Below, piece after piece: positions 38,001-50,300 of a stretch of 64,000 nt of DNA; within the stretch, counting starts at the first letter, position 1, and every line of letters starts with the position of its first letter. Source of the stretch: Dermatophagoides farinae. Its lineage: Eukaryota > Arthropoda > Arachnida > Sarcoptiformes > Pyroglyphidae. Position numbers and translations under genes: made by a program. Location of the stretch: positions 3,968,001-4,032,000 of the forward strand of contig NC_134678.1 of NCBI RefSeq assembly GCF_024713945.1, in the 5' to 3' direction. The notes below the pieces were generated by a model. It searched no databases and had not been told where the DNA came from. It saw only the letters and a program-made list of their open reading frames with translations.

Positions 38001-41000
38001 TATAAAGTGAAGCATATATTAATGAATTCTAAAACATTGTTACGATTTGTTTGAATAATAATAAAGAACAACAAGAACGAAGACCTATTTTGTTTATAAA
38101 TCGCATTTCTCTTTTTTTCGGAATTATTTTCACTTGATTGAACAACGAATGAATCGGAAGATAGCCAAGATAAATCTAATTCCATTAATTACAAGTATAT
38201 AAAAAGAATCAAACAAGGTAACTTACCAGGCATAATTTCGGCCAACTGCATCATGAACACCTAAACATTTTGAATCGATAATAAAGTGCAATAAGATTAA
38301 GTTCAAGGTTTTTCTATATTTGTGAAGATAGAGTTTGATAGACTTACAATCATGGAGAGCAATATGGTGACGCCTAATGTTAATTTCTCTCCAGAATCTG
38401 GCGGTAAAGTAAAACTGAGCAATGTCATCGATGAAATAATGACACTAGGCACTATTAGATTGAAGCCATAATATAGGGTACGTCGACGGATTCCAATCGT
38501 ATAGGTAATGTCGATATATTGTTCAGGACAACATTCATAGCTTTGAACGTTACGAAGACCGGGTACTCCTATAGAAAGCAATTAATTCATACAAATTATC
38601 TATGAAAAAAATACAGTGTACATACCGAGCAAAACCCATTCACCATTGGGAATGTACGGCGAGATATCACCATTGCTGCTATCATTTAGGAATCGTAAAT
38701 CCATTGCTGATCCATAGTAAGTCCACGATCCGAATTTAATATCACAAAATTGATCGTCGAAAGGGAACCAGGTGATGTCAATTTTGCAAGTACTTTTAAA
38801 AATACCAGGCGGTATGTAGAGACAACTGCCATTATGATTGACCACCACATTCGAATGATAGGTTCCATCAAATTTTTCATCGGCACTATGATAAAATGTC
38901 AGATGATTAAAATAAATGTCAATATAATGTACTCACCTATTGTAGAGCAATATATCCGGACGCCATACTTTATCGGGTGAAATTCGAAGATCAGTGATGC
39001 CACCATAGTCATTGGGGGACCATCGAAGATTTGAATCGTTCCATTCCTTTGAAATGATATGAATAATTAATAAACAAAAAAAAAGGTTTGAAAGCAATAA
39101 ACATACCAATCTAAGCCACATGTTGGTGATTATGTTTTGATTCTTTTCATCTACATCGATTATCTGCTGCAATGTGAGGCTAAAATAAACGTCTAATATT
39201 TCTGATTCATTGGCAACGGGACGTTCAAGTACATTATAATTGCTGAGTAAATCATTTAACAATCGACGTTCATGAGAACCACAGATCACTGATGATTATG
39301 ATGATGACGAACAAATCAAATATGAATGAATCAAGATAGAGAGAAAGAGAGAGAGAGAGAAATTGAACAAAATAATCTAGTTAATTCATTCATTCAATAA
39401 TTATGCAACACAAAGTTCATTCTTTTAATTTTTATTGAAAGAATTGGAACGTGATAGACCTTATTCAGTTTAAAAACATGTCCGGTGTTTGCAAGTATGC
39501 AAAAAAAAAATTGTTTGTTGTTCTATTGTCAGCTTATTTTCTGGCCCTTATTCGCAAATATTTATCCATCGTGTTACGCATAAATTCATGTAATGCAGTG
39601 TTTATGAATAGGAATTCTTTTTTCACCTTTTGAATATGTAACATACATATAAAGTTGAAGTATTTCTCTATTCGAAAAATGAAAACAAATCTTCCGCCAT
39701 GAACACATCATCAATATGTACTCATCAACATAACATCGAAGACCAAATGTTTGTTTTTCACTTTTTTTTTGGAATCAAACAATGAATTTCAACAAAATAA
39801 AACGATCTTTTTATCAATGAAAATATCTTTATAATAAACGATTATAATATATTTCTAGAGTAAAATTCTAGTATGAGTTTAAATTTTGAAAAAAAACCGA
39901 TCAACAACCAGAACAATGATGATAATCTCTTTACAGACAATTTTCACTTCATAATAACTAATTTTAAAGCCATAAATTTGAAAAAATAAAATTTTTATGA
40001 GCTACAACCAAAAAAAGACGATTATCATTGTCTTGAAAAATGTCACAAAAAATTTTAAATTTTACACTAATCCATATATTGATATATATCTTAATAATAA
40101 GTCCCATAGGTCTCATCAATACATTCGTGAAAGTCTATAAACGTTCATAATGACCACTATGACTCAGTAATAACTATTATTATTATTATTATCATCACCA
40201 CCATCATTATCATTATTCGTATGGAAAAACTTGGTAGTTTTGAGATAAAAATACAGAAAAAAAAGAAAGAAAACATCTGTTTTAACCCTTTTTTTCCAAA
40301 CTAAATTGTACCAGAATAAATGAATGAATAAAGCACACAGCATGCCATCGTTGCCATTTTTTTTTTAATATTAAGGTTATTAATTTAATTCAATTTAATA
40401 AAGATTTACACATACATACATTTTTTTCCTAATGTAAGATTGGTCTTTATGAATTTCTTTCTTTTCTGTTTTGACAATAAAGAAACTTCACCAAAAAAAA
40501 AAAAAAAAATGATATATAGAAAAAAATAATTACCAATATATCTAAGCGTAAGAAAGTTTTTTCTTGTTGAAGTGTTCTTTTATATTTATTCATGTTTATG
40601 TTTGAAATAATAAGAAAAAAAAATTCATCATCATCATCATCATTCGTTTTGTATGTATTTTTTACAGTGTTTAGAAAAATCTATAATAGTTATAATACAA
40701 AAAAAAAGAAAAATAAAGATGAAACACAATGTAGACGACAAACAAAGAAAAATGAGTATAAAAATTTATTTTTTCAATTTAATTCAAAGTAGACAGAAAC
40801 GAAAACAAAACGACTTAGTCATAATAACGTTATTTTATTCAACAACAACAACAATAACAACAACAACAACAAAACATCATACAGAATGCATGAAAGATTC
40901 ATTTTCTCACACACACACACACACACACAAACAAACAAACTGGCAAGCTTATTTATTCAAAACATTTACGTTGGACGCCAAATGAAAACAAAAATTCAAT

Positions 41001-44000
41001 TTTCTTTTCTTTTCTTTTTTTTTCTTACTCGGCCAATGTGTTTTTTGTTTTCGTTTCAATATTTTAAACACAATTATTATATGGTAGCAATTCAACAGAG
41101 AGAGAGAGAGAGAGAAAAAAAAATGATAAACACTTGAAAACTTATTTTTCGTTTATTTGTTTACTTATGGCTAAAACTTGAATGAAAAATAAAAATAAAA
41201 AAAAAACGATGTTTCGATCAATATTCCATTTTTTATCATTATTTTATTAAAATCTTCATTTTAATTCAGTCTTTTTTTCTTCTTGTTCGCAAAAAGGGGC
41301 TAGCAACCTATTTTATGATTATGATCAGCAATGAAAAACAATTCAGTTTTTTTTGTTGTTGTAGTTGTTATTGTGATGATGACAATGATGAATTTTTTAT
41401 ATTTTCATTTGATAACAATCCAATTGTTACAAAATGTCAAACTACAAACTAAAAAAAAAAAAATTGAAAATTCGAATGTCTATCGATCATTTTTTGTATC
41501 ATACAATAATTTCGTTCATACACACACACACACACAAACACAGACATCTAAATGAAAAAAAATGGAAGAAATGAAAAAATTCAATGACAAAATCAAAAGA
41601 GAAACAAAACAAAAAAAAAAGATCGAAACTTTTCCTACTAACAATAATAGCTGAGCAGCAGCTAGAATGATTTATTGAATTTTTTTTTCATGTTTCAATA
41701 GAAAACTCACTACCATGTATACCTGTCACTATAATGTATTACATATGTATAGGACCCATTGTTATTGCAGTTACAAAGTTTTCGGTTTGGGTGACAAGAA
41801 CATGATGTACAATGAAATAAATTTTTTTTTTCTAGCAACCAAAGAATCTTGAATAGAATCCATTTTTGTTTTGTTTTCTCATGAAATTAAAATTTCTAAA
41901 TGATTAACAATATAAAAGAATTGTAGATTTGAAAAAAGTAGAATAGCTGAATAGCCTAAGAAAAATTGTTCACTGTTTCTTATTGACATTGAAAAGTAAA
42001 TGAATTTTTAGCTTATTCAGCTTATACATCTATATCGGCTTCATTTTGAGAAGCCAAAAGACAATGTCAATGTTCAGAAAAATTGAATTTGTGAATTAGT
42101 GGATTAAACAAAAGCAAGAAGCATTATTTATTGGATTTTATCTGATTATATAACAGCAATAGCTCAATCTTGTATAAAAATGAACGAAATATAAAGTAAA
42201 TAAATATAACAACAATGGCTAAACCAAATGCCAAAATATAGAGCAATTTCTAAGAAACACTCGAATCTCAAAAAAAATCGACTGATTAAAGCTATGTAGA
42301 ATAACTAGACAAGTATAATGGCCTCGGTATCTTTGATATTACCAACTTTTCGGTGTTTACGTTTGCTGCTACTTGACTGGATGATATTTTTCTACAAATT
42401 TGATCAAAAAAATCCATCTACGAATTGAATCGCAGATGAATGCTAGTAAACAAAAAAAAACACAATGAAGTAGATATAGAATTTTTGTCAATGAATAAAA
42501 ATCTTCTTATAGATCTTAACATAGACAATATTTGCCGTCACAACAGAGTACAATCATTTTTGTATGATTTGAACAAAAGAATTTTTTCTTAAGCTATTCG
42601 TATAGAAAAATAAGAATAGAAAAAAGAAAGAAAAAATCGGATAAAGAAACCTAATCGAGAATCAGGTCAAAGCATACGTTTTTTTTTATTTTGCATACCA
42701 ATAATACATGACATACTATGGCACATGTGGATCAAAAGGAAGCGATCAATTGAAGGCAAACCAATCGTTTTTGTTTGTCGAACAAGATGCATAAACACAC
42801 AAACACAAACCCAAAAAAAAATAACAATCCATCATCTGGTATTTTTCTCTTACATGCTAGATTACCTATAACAGCAACAACGACAATGATTCAAACAGAT
42901 AGGATAGTACAGAATCAACTGATCCAAGAAATGGAAAGAAAAACGATATACTTTAGAATAATAACTAATGGCTGCAGCATCTGAGTCACCGTTTAACGTT
43001 AACGTATATGCCGAAAATTTGCAGTTATAAGATACATTCCTGTTTCGTTTATTGAGTATTCTGTATGCATGATGCATTCTCGTTCTATTTCTTTTACTTT
43101 CTCACGAGACCACAAAAAATTGTTTTGCCATTGTTAGTGTACTAAAAAGTTAGATGTTGAAAATGGAAGAAAGTCATGTCTCAATTTGTCAATTTTTTTT
43201 TTTTTTTTGGTCTTTGTGAATTCATAAATATAACAATGACTTACAATGATGGCTAAGATTAGCCTGGCACGTCTCATTTGTTGCTGTTACAATAATCGGT
43301 AGCGAGACGAATTATTTATTGATTTTTCATCTATCTTTGATACTAATCATTTATTGAGGAAATTTCACAGGCATAAAGAGAATTATTTTGGCTGAAAAAA
43401 ATGATTTTCATTATTATGAACAAAATTTCTTCAGTCTTCATAGATTGCTGTGTTGAATCGGCTACGTGAACCGTCTAACATTAGTAGTTTATATGAAAAG
43501 TAAGCTTCCCTACCCAAATTCATCATCATTATTACCTAGGCATAATCATTGATGTTGCAGTCACGATTCTTATTTGCAATGTCTTGCATTCAACTATATC
43601 GAACACAGTTGAATATATATCGTTCATTCTTTGATTTTTCTTCAGTTTTTACGGTTGGAATGTGTTTATTATATTCATTTAACTAATGCCAAATAATATG
43701 TTTGGACTCGTATTTTGTCTATAAGATCTTGTGATCGATTTAACATGAATTAACATGAATGCCAAACATCAAAAGTTTCTTCAGGCATGTATGGAGACAA
43801 AAAAAAGTTAGATACCTTTGTCTGATACACCAAAAATAATAGTCCAATGATTTTTGTGCGTGTGCGTCTGTCTGTCCGTATGAGTTATTCGTATTAACAA
43901 ACTGCTTAAAAATGTTTCAAAAGATGTGTACCATTAACAATGACATTGAAGGCAATAAAATTGGGAACTTTTTCATGAGTTGCAAGAAAAAAATTTTTGT

Positions 44001-47000
44001 CTTCAAAGCCAATGTAATTATTTTTTTTTCTACACACACACACACATAGACACACACACAAACATCACAATGCTTCATATATGTTGAAGAGAAAAAAAAA
44101 TGAAATGAGAAATTTAAGCGGAAAAAAAAATCTGTGAACGTTTTACACACTGGTGATTTTCAAAACTTGTTAAAAAAAATTCTTTCAATAAATCCTAACC
44201 TATAAGCCTATAGGGAGAAAAATCCATCCATACAGTAGACAAAAAAAATTTTCAAATATTTGCATTTATTTTAAATATAAATGCAACGTTTTCTCACTAT
44301 ATCGTGTTTTTTTTTCACAAAGATTTATTCATGATGATGATGATGATGACGATGATCAGGAAATATGACAAGAAGACTGGGGCAAAAAATACAATGTTGG
44401 CAATTATAACTATACCAGTTACCTCTTTATAGCCTAGATTCGCCAATTTCTTAGGTATCATATTATAATGGGTAAATTTTTGATTAGCTATTAGCATTGT
44501 AAGCAAGAAATAATCACAACAAATTATTTATTTACAATCATTAATATTACAATTATATCAAGTCACAAATCTGTTTTGTTTAATTTTTCTGATGAAAAGA
44601 TTAACAAAAATGGTAAATTGATTTGTATGGACATGTGATATAAAACAGGAGAAAATGCGAGAAAAATATTAAAAAAAACACAAGAATGTTACTGCAAGAA
44701 TTTTCAATTAAGCTCTCCAATGTATAAGACGATGGTATTTTTTATTTTATTTCACTATTTTCGCCACAAATTGGTTTGCATTATGTAGTAATGTGCAAAG
44801 AGAATTCAAAATTCATCTCACAAAAACAAAACAAAACAAAAAAAAAATATTAGGGACCAATAAAAGTGAAAACAAAAAAAAAAATTTTTTGTATTCTCTC
44901 ATGTATTGTAAGGTCTGTCATCGAAAGAATTTGATTAAACTTTTAGTTGTTGCATCAGCCAAATATAGCTACTGCTGCTGCTGCTGTAGGGTTTTATGTT
45001 TGCTTTTTCTATTCAGTGATTAATGTCAATGCAAAAAAAAGTGAATCACAAAATGGAGAAAATTTTTTCATATAGATTTTCTCAGACGAGCTATCATATA
45101 AGAAACGGTGGTTATCAACCTACTTTTTTTGTGCAAAACTTGTAAGCAATCTAACATTTTTTTTTCACAGATCGCAGATTATATTCCCAATATATGTGTA
45201 AATATTAAATTTATGAAATACGTGACTATGTTATTATTAGTTAACGAAATCCAAAAAAATTCTTATATATGTTTGCTAATCAGCCAAAAAAAAATGTATA
45301 ATTTGTTGACCAAAGGTTGGAGATCACTGTTATATATTAATAGTAGATTATATACAGCTACTATTCAGTTAGTTTATTTTCTGCAGATGTTCAAATTTTA
45401 TATATAAATTTTCCAATCTGTCAGTCGATTTTATAGATACACATGTATCATCAATTATTAATATGTGATTGATTGATTAGAATCATATCTAGTGTCAGAA
45501 TTCAAACATATATACAAGCAATGAATCATCAGTCAATACAGTATGTTTTTTTTTTATTATATTAAACATTTTTTGTTCAAAATGAATTAGATTCTCAAAA
45601 AAAAATAGTGAAAACATTTTATCAAAATTGATGGTAAAAAAAAAAATTTTAATTCTGTTTTTTTCATCGAAATTAAACTTTCAAACAAAAGCTCAAACAA
45701 TAACAATGTTATTATTGTTTTCAAAGAAACAATCATGGCTATGCAAATGGAAAATTATTCCATTTATTTGGTTTTATTCTGGTTTTTATTATGGTTTGAC
45801 GTGTACTCACAGCAGGAGAAACAAAAAAAAACAGAATTGAATGAATAAATGAATGAATGTAGAAGATGACATTTGTTTTGCTATGCAAAACGACAAAACG
45901 GATTCAAAAAAAAAAAAAAAGAAGAAACAACCAAGCTCAACACATAATCGGCTTTTTTCTCTCTTGTTTTGCATTTTTGAGTTGTAGTGTTGGTCGCTTG
46001 TCATTTTAATTCGGATATATACAGAAAAAACATCAGAAATTGAATTTATTGATGAACACACATATATACAACAACACTCATATAGCGTATATATTGTTAG
46101 ATGTGTGATTGTCTGTCTGTCTGTATGTGATTGAATTTCATTATCAACAGACACAAAATAAGTGAATGGCTGATCCATGATGAAATGCAACGAACAAAAA
46201 AAAATGATGATGATGATGATGCTGATGAGTTTGATTATTATTTTTTTTTTTTTGCTTTCATCGTCATCAACACAGAAATTGTATTGTTGACACAATTCTC
46301 TCATTCATTCATTCATTCATTCATTTTTTCTGTATTTTTTTTTTTTGAATATTGGATATAAGCACAAAATTGACATTGAATCTATCTATTGATTTTTTTT
46401 TCACTATACTCAACACCTTCAAACAAATACACAAGATATACACACTTGAACGAATACATAATTCATCTTCATCGAATAAAATTTCATAAACAAGTAAATT
46501 TATGGGAAAATAATCGGAAAAAACACTGTATACACTATCCATTTCATATCTATCTGTATATTACTAGTTATCATCAAAATAGAAAAAAAGGGAAATTTAC
46601 ATTTCATAAAATTAATAAATCAAATTCAAATACATGGGAAAAATTTACTCGCTAATGTTTGTTATCAAGAGATTTAGCTTTTTGAAAAACATTTACTTAG
46701 TAAAATGGAAATATAACTAATAAACATAAACTATAATAATCATGAAGAATGTTTATCAATATTTTTCAGTTGAAATTTGTCACAGATGGTGAATCAATAG
46801 CAGATGAATAAATAACAAACAAAAATACTTGTACAAGTGTCAATATTTCTTATATTGGTACTTTTAAAATACATATTATGGTCCTTTTTGGAAATACTTT
46901 TATTTCCAACACAACATGTGCATGATCAAATTAATCAGGTGTATAAGATCTAAAAAAATGTGAAGTATATTATGATTTATGTTATCCAGATTATTCAAAA

Positions 47001-47395
47001 TTATTGTCAACATAAGCAATATTCGTGCAACAATGCAAAAAAAATGATAATAAAAAAAACTCACCAAATGTAGGCAACAAAAACATCATTATAATGGCAA
47101 TGATGAAAATTATTAAAGATGGCAACGATTCTTGTTGATGTCGCCATTTTAGATTCTGATTTTCATAATGTAAATGACAGCTTTTCGTTGCTAGTTTTGC
47201 ATCTGATGATGATAATGAATTTGAATTCGTTGTAATAAATGCAAAATAAGATGATAATAATGATGGATTCTTGAAAAGAGATACATGCTTAGAAGGAGAT
47301 TCACATTGTGAATGTAATCGTTGTTTTGACGACATATTCGTTTGTATTTGAATCAATGAAGTTGCCCTTGAAGATGTCAACTGCATAGTAATCAT
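35064..47395 (-). CDS. Nicotinic acetylcholine receptor alpha7-like subunit
   Basis: A Cys-loop channel subunit. Nine exons fit splice sites and phase: 47065-47395, 39107-39288, 39046-38937, 38885-38626, 38568-38348, 38260-38227, 36313-36287, 36180-36068 and 35972-35064. They sum to 2187 bp, or 728 residues. Exon 1 encodes about 88 residues and then a hydrophobic signal segment ([17 protein letters not shown]) that joins [14 protein letters not shown] across a 7.8-kb intron. Downstream come [12 protein letters not shown], the Cys loop C241-C255, vicinal C307-C308 in [12 protein letters not shown]1, and M2 as [13 protein letters not shown] + [12 protein letters not shown]3 follows, then a Gln/His-rich loop with a Cys run, and M4 ending APHLLA. 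The match to insect alpha5/6/7-type and vertebrate alpha7 is strong (ATSD after M2, NFHHRT after M3). Two micro-exons split M2 and the M2-M3 loop. Confidence 0.93.
36287..36313 (-). other. 27-bp micro-exon encoding the M2-M3 loop
   Basis: The exon follows ATCAG, supplies the rest of an Ala codon, then TSDSVSII plus one base, and ends at GTAAGT. It encodes the coupling loop between M2 and M3 that links agonist binding to gating. Its length is a multiple of three, so skipping it would keep the frame while removing nine residues' worth of sequence. Confidence 0.9.
38227..38260 (-). other. 34-bp micro-exon encoding the outer half of M2
   Basis: The exon follows TTTAG, encodes [11 protein letters not shown] plus one base, and ends at GTAAGT. 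It carries pore positions 13' to 20', including the outer-ring Glu. Both junction phases agree with the neighbouring exons. The intron downstream of it is 1,913 bp; the one upstream is 87 bp. Confidence 0.9.
39289..47064 (-). other. 7.8-kb first intron of the upstream receptor gene
   Basis: Bounded by GTGAGT (47059-47064) and an AG at 39289-39290. The sequence is AT-rich and holds CA tracts (near 40908-40928, 41521-41535 and 44034-44060), an AG run near 39338-39360 and 41098-41114, and an hAT-like miniature element at 45106-45329. No open frame in it shows a recognisable domain. Confidence 0.75.
45106..45329. mobile_element. hAT-like miniature inverted-repeat element (candidate)
   Basis: The left end reads CGGTGGTTATCAACCT followed by a T run. 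The right end, read on the minus strand, is CAGTGATCTCCAACCT, giving 11 of 16 matches. Both resemble the CAGTGGTTCTCAACCT-type termini of hAT DNA transposons. The 224-bp interior has no transposase. I could not find a clear 8-bp target duplication, so the boundaries are tentative. It lies inside the first intron of the upstream receptor gene. Confidence 0.5.
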
Positions 47396-50300
47396 AAAAT
47401 AGCAACGATAAAAGAAACCAGATCATCAATGAATGTTGATGATTATGAAAATGATGATACTGGTATTGGCGGTAGTGGGCGAATCGATCATTTGGTCATA
47501 TGTTAACAATAATAATAATGAGCCTTAATAAGGATCCTTGTTTCTTGAGCGCTTGAATTGAGCTAACAAATTCTTTTTGGCTGTTGTATGGCCGTCGTTT
47601 AAATGATTATGATGTCTATTTGCTTGTCGTTATCGTAGAATTTTCACAACATTAAGATGATTATTGTTGAGCATTCATCATTAAGAATAGTAAAAATAAA
47701 GATGTAAAATGGGAAACTTTTCGAATCATCAAATCTAATCAATCTGGTAGAACTTGTGATGTTTCAATTTTTATGAATCTAAAATAGGAATTTACAAGAA
47801 AAAAAAACATGAAATTAAAAAAATTGAACAAGACTAACATATATTTGCATATATGTGGAATTCAAAAAAAAAATCAAATGAAAATTGCTGAAAAACCAAA
47901 ATTTCAAATGTTATAGACACACATATTGAATTATCATCTTGGTTTATGTTTTTCAATTTATTCACACTTGTACTCACCAGTATCTCATGTGTAAAAAATG
48001 AGAAAACGAATTTACAAGTGTATCCTTGCACACATATAATAATAGAATATATATATGCAACGATGCATAGCTACGGAATGGCATATGGAATCGAAAAAGT
48101 TAATTAAAAAGAATATTCACTCATTTCACGTCATACAACGCCATACATATATCTAGTCTTTATTATTATGATTATACACACACACACACACAAAAACATA
48201 CACATCACAAATGCAATTGCTTTTATTCATTTCAACCTCATTTATATATGAATAGTTTTGTTTCAGAATCGGACTTAACTTTTTTCTATAATTTTTTTTT
48301 CATAATTATCATCATATTACCCGGATACAATAACCGATATATTGCATTTGTCTTTGTTTATTGAGTCTAAAGTATAATTGATTCAGAAAAGAAAAATATA
48401 TGATTTAGGTTAAAATAGTTGATTATTTATTTTGGTGTAAATAGAGAAAAATTTAATTACAATTTCACAGAATAAAGAATTAAAAATTTCAGCTTTTCAT
48501 ATATATAGTTTTTATTCCTGTAATCGTTTTGCCACAACAACAACAAAGTACCAATCAACTAACCAACAGCAGGATAATTTTTTTTTTTTGAATTCCGTTT
48601 AACATTCTTGTTGAAATCCTGTGTTTATTGCTTCAAAAAATTTTGGGCCAGCCTAACAAAATGAAAATCTATTTTTCATAGTTACAAAAAGAACCAATAT
48701 AAATGAGATGTTGTCAAATTCCAAAAAAAAGAAAGAATTTTAGAAATTCTATTCGGTATTTATTGTGAAAGTCTTGAGGTTTCATTTGACTGTCATAGCT
48801 TGTTTTATTTTTTTTTTTCATTTTGTTTTTTCTTTTGTGCAATGTCCCCTGGAAAATAGTTTATATATTAGAAGTTATGGTTTCATTCTTCATTATTCTC
48901 ATGGATGATATGTAACCGAAATAAGCTCCAATCACCGAATCCATTCAATCATCAAATGCAAAAAAAAAACAGATTCAATGGACTATGTGTTTTTTTTGTT
49001 TAGTATGAAATTGCACATGAAAACAAATGGAAGCTAGTCTCAAATGAACAAAAAAAAAAAAAAAAAGAAGACAAAAACAAGAAAATAAAAAAAAAGAGGA
49101 ACTCCTGAGAGAATTATACAAATACACAAACAAACATTGGCTTCGATTAGGCAGAAAAAAACAGTTTTCAAAATCAAAAACAATAGCTAGAATCCAATAA
49201 ACAACGGTCGAACTCTATTCAAACACACACACATAGTGTGATTACTGAGATTCAAACTATTCTGTTAGTCTGATTGAGCAATAAAACGAATGTATGAGGA
49301 GAAACAAAGCGGGTTATGGAATGGTAGAAACAAAACCGAAACGATGATGTTGATGTTGATGTTGATGATGAAGTTGGTAACTATTATGATTGCAATAATA
49401 ATCCATTCAATGAAAACAAATTTGTTGACATGAACTTATTATAATATTAATAATGAAAGTTTGGTAAGTTGTTCCTGTACGCTTCAATAAATGAAAAGAA
49501 TGAAAACCGTTCTAATTTTTTTTTGTCCCGATGGATATATGGATATGAATTATTAAAAATCACAAATAATAATCAGTTGAATGTTTGTTTGTTAGTTTAA
49601 TTTTCATTCTACTACACATTAAGCCTATCATAATTATTCTTGAATGGAATGATAATAACAACGAAAAAAATCAATTTTATTCAACTAATCATTAGAATTT
49701 TATGTTCACTAAAGCCAGTCTCAAGCATGATTAGTATAGAAATATCGATCACATAATCGAATCAATGTCTAAAAGAATATTCCAGGGCCTTTTCATCAAT
49801 GATTAAATGATCAATTATTTTTTTTTTGTTTAACTGCTTTGTATCCAAATTGATAATCAACATACATAATTGCTGAGAAACGCCTATTTGTTTCCTGAGT
49901 TTAAAGGAAAGATATCCGATGAAAAACCACCAAACCAATATCATAGAAAGAATGGATGAATGATTTTCTGATCAATTTCGATAGATTCATATCCTAAATA
50001 TAAATTGATCGCAAAAGCCAATCAATACTTATAGATATTTTCACCGCCTTAGCAAATCGGAATCTATGATAGAAATAGAAATTTCTCAAAAATATCAAAT
50101 TAATCATGCTTCAAACAGAATTATAATTATCTACAATAATTTAATTAGTTTTGTATATGCGTGTACATTTATGGTTTGAGTTGTAAAAATGAAAAAAAAC
50201 CATAATAAAAAAGAGACAAAAATCTTGAAAATCCAAAAAACAATATATTGTAAAGAATATAATGAAGAGAAAATTACAATACTTTTTTTATGTAATGATA

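Noticed and set aside
45807-46304. 165-codon minus-strand open frame
   Set aside because: Built of poly-Phe, poly-Ile and poly-Lys runs from A/T homopolymers. No domain.
46961-47064. Continuation of the 47065-47395 frame past its splice donor
   Set aside because: The last 24 residues (after PTFG) lie beyond a strong GTGAGT donor whose phase exactly matches the next receptor exon, so they are intron.
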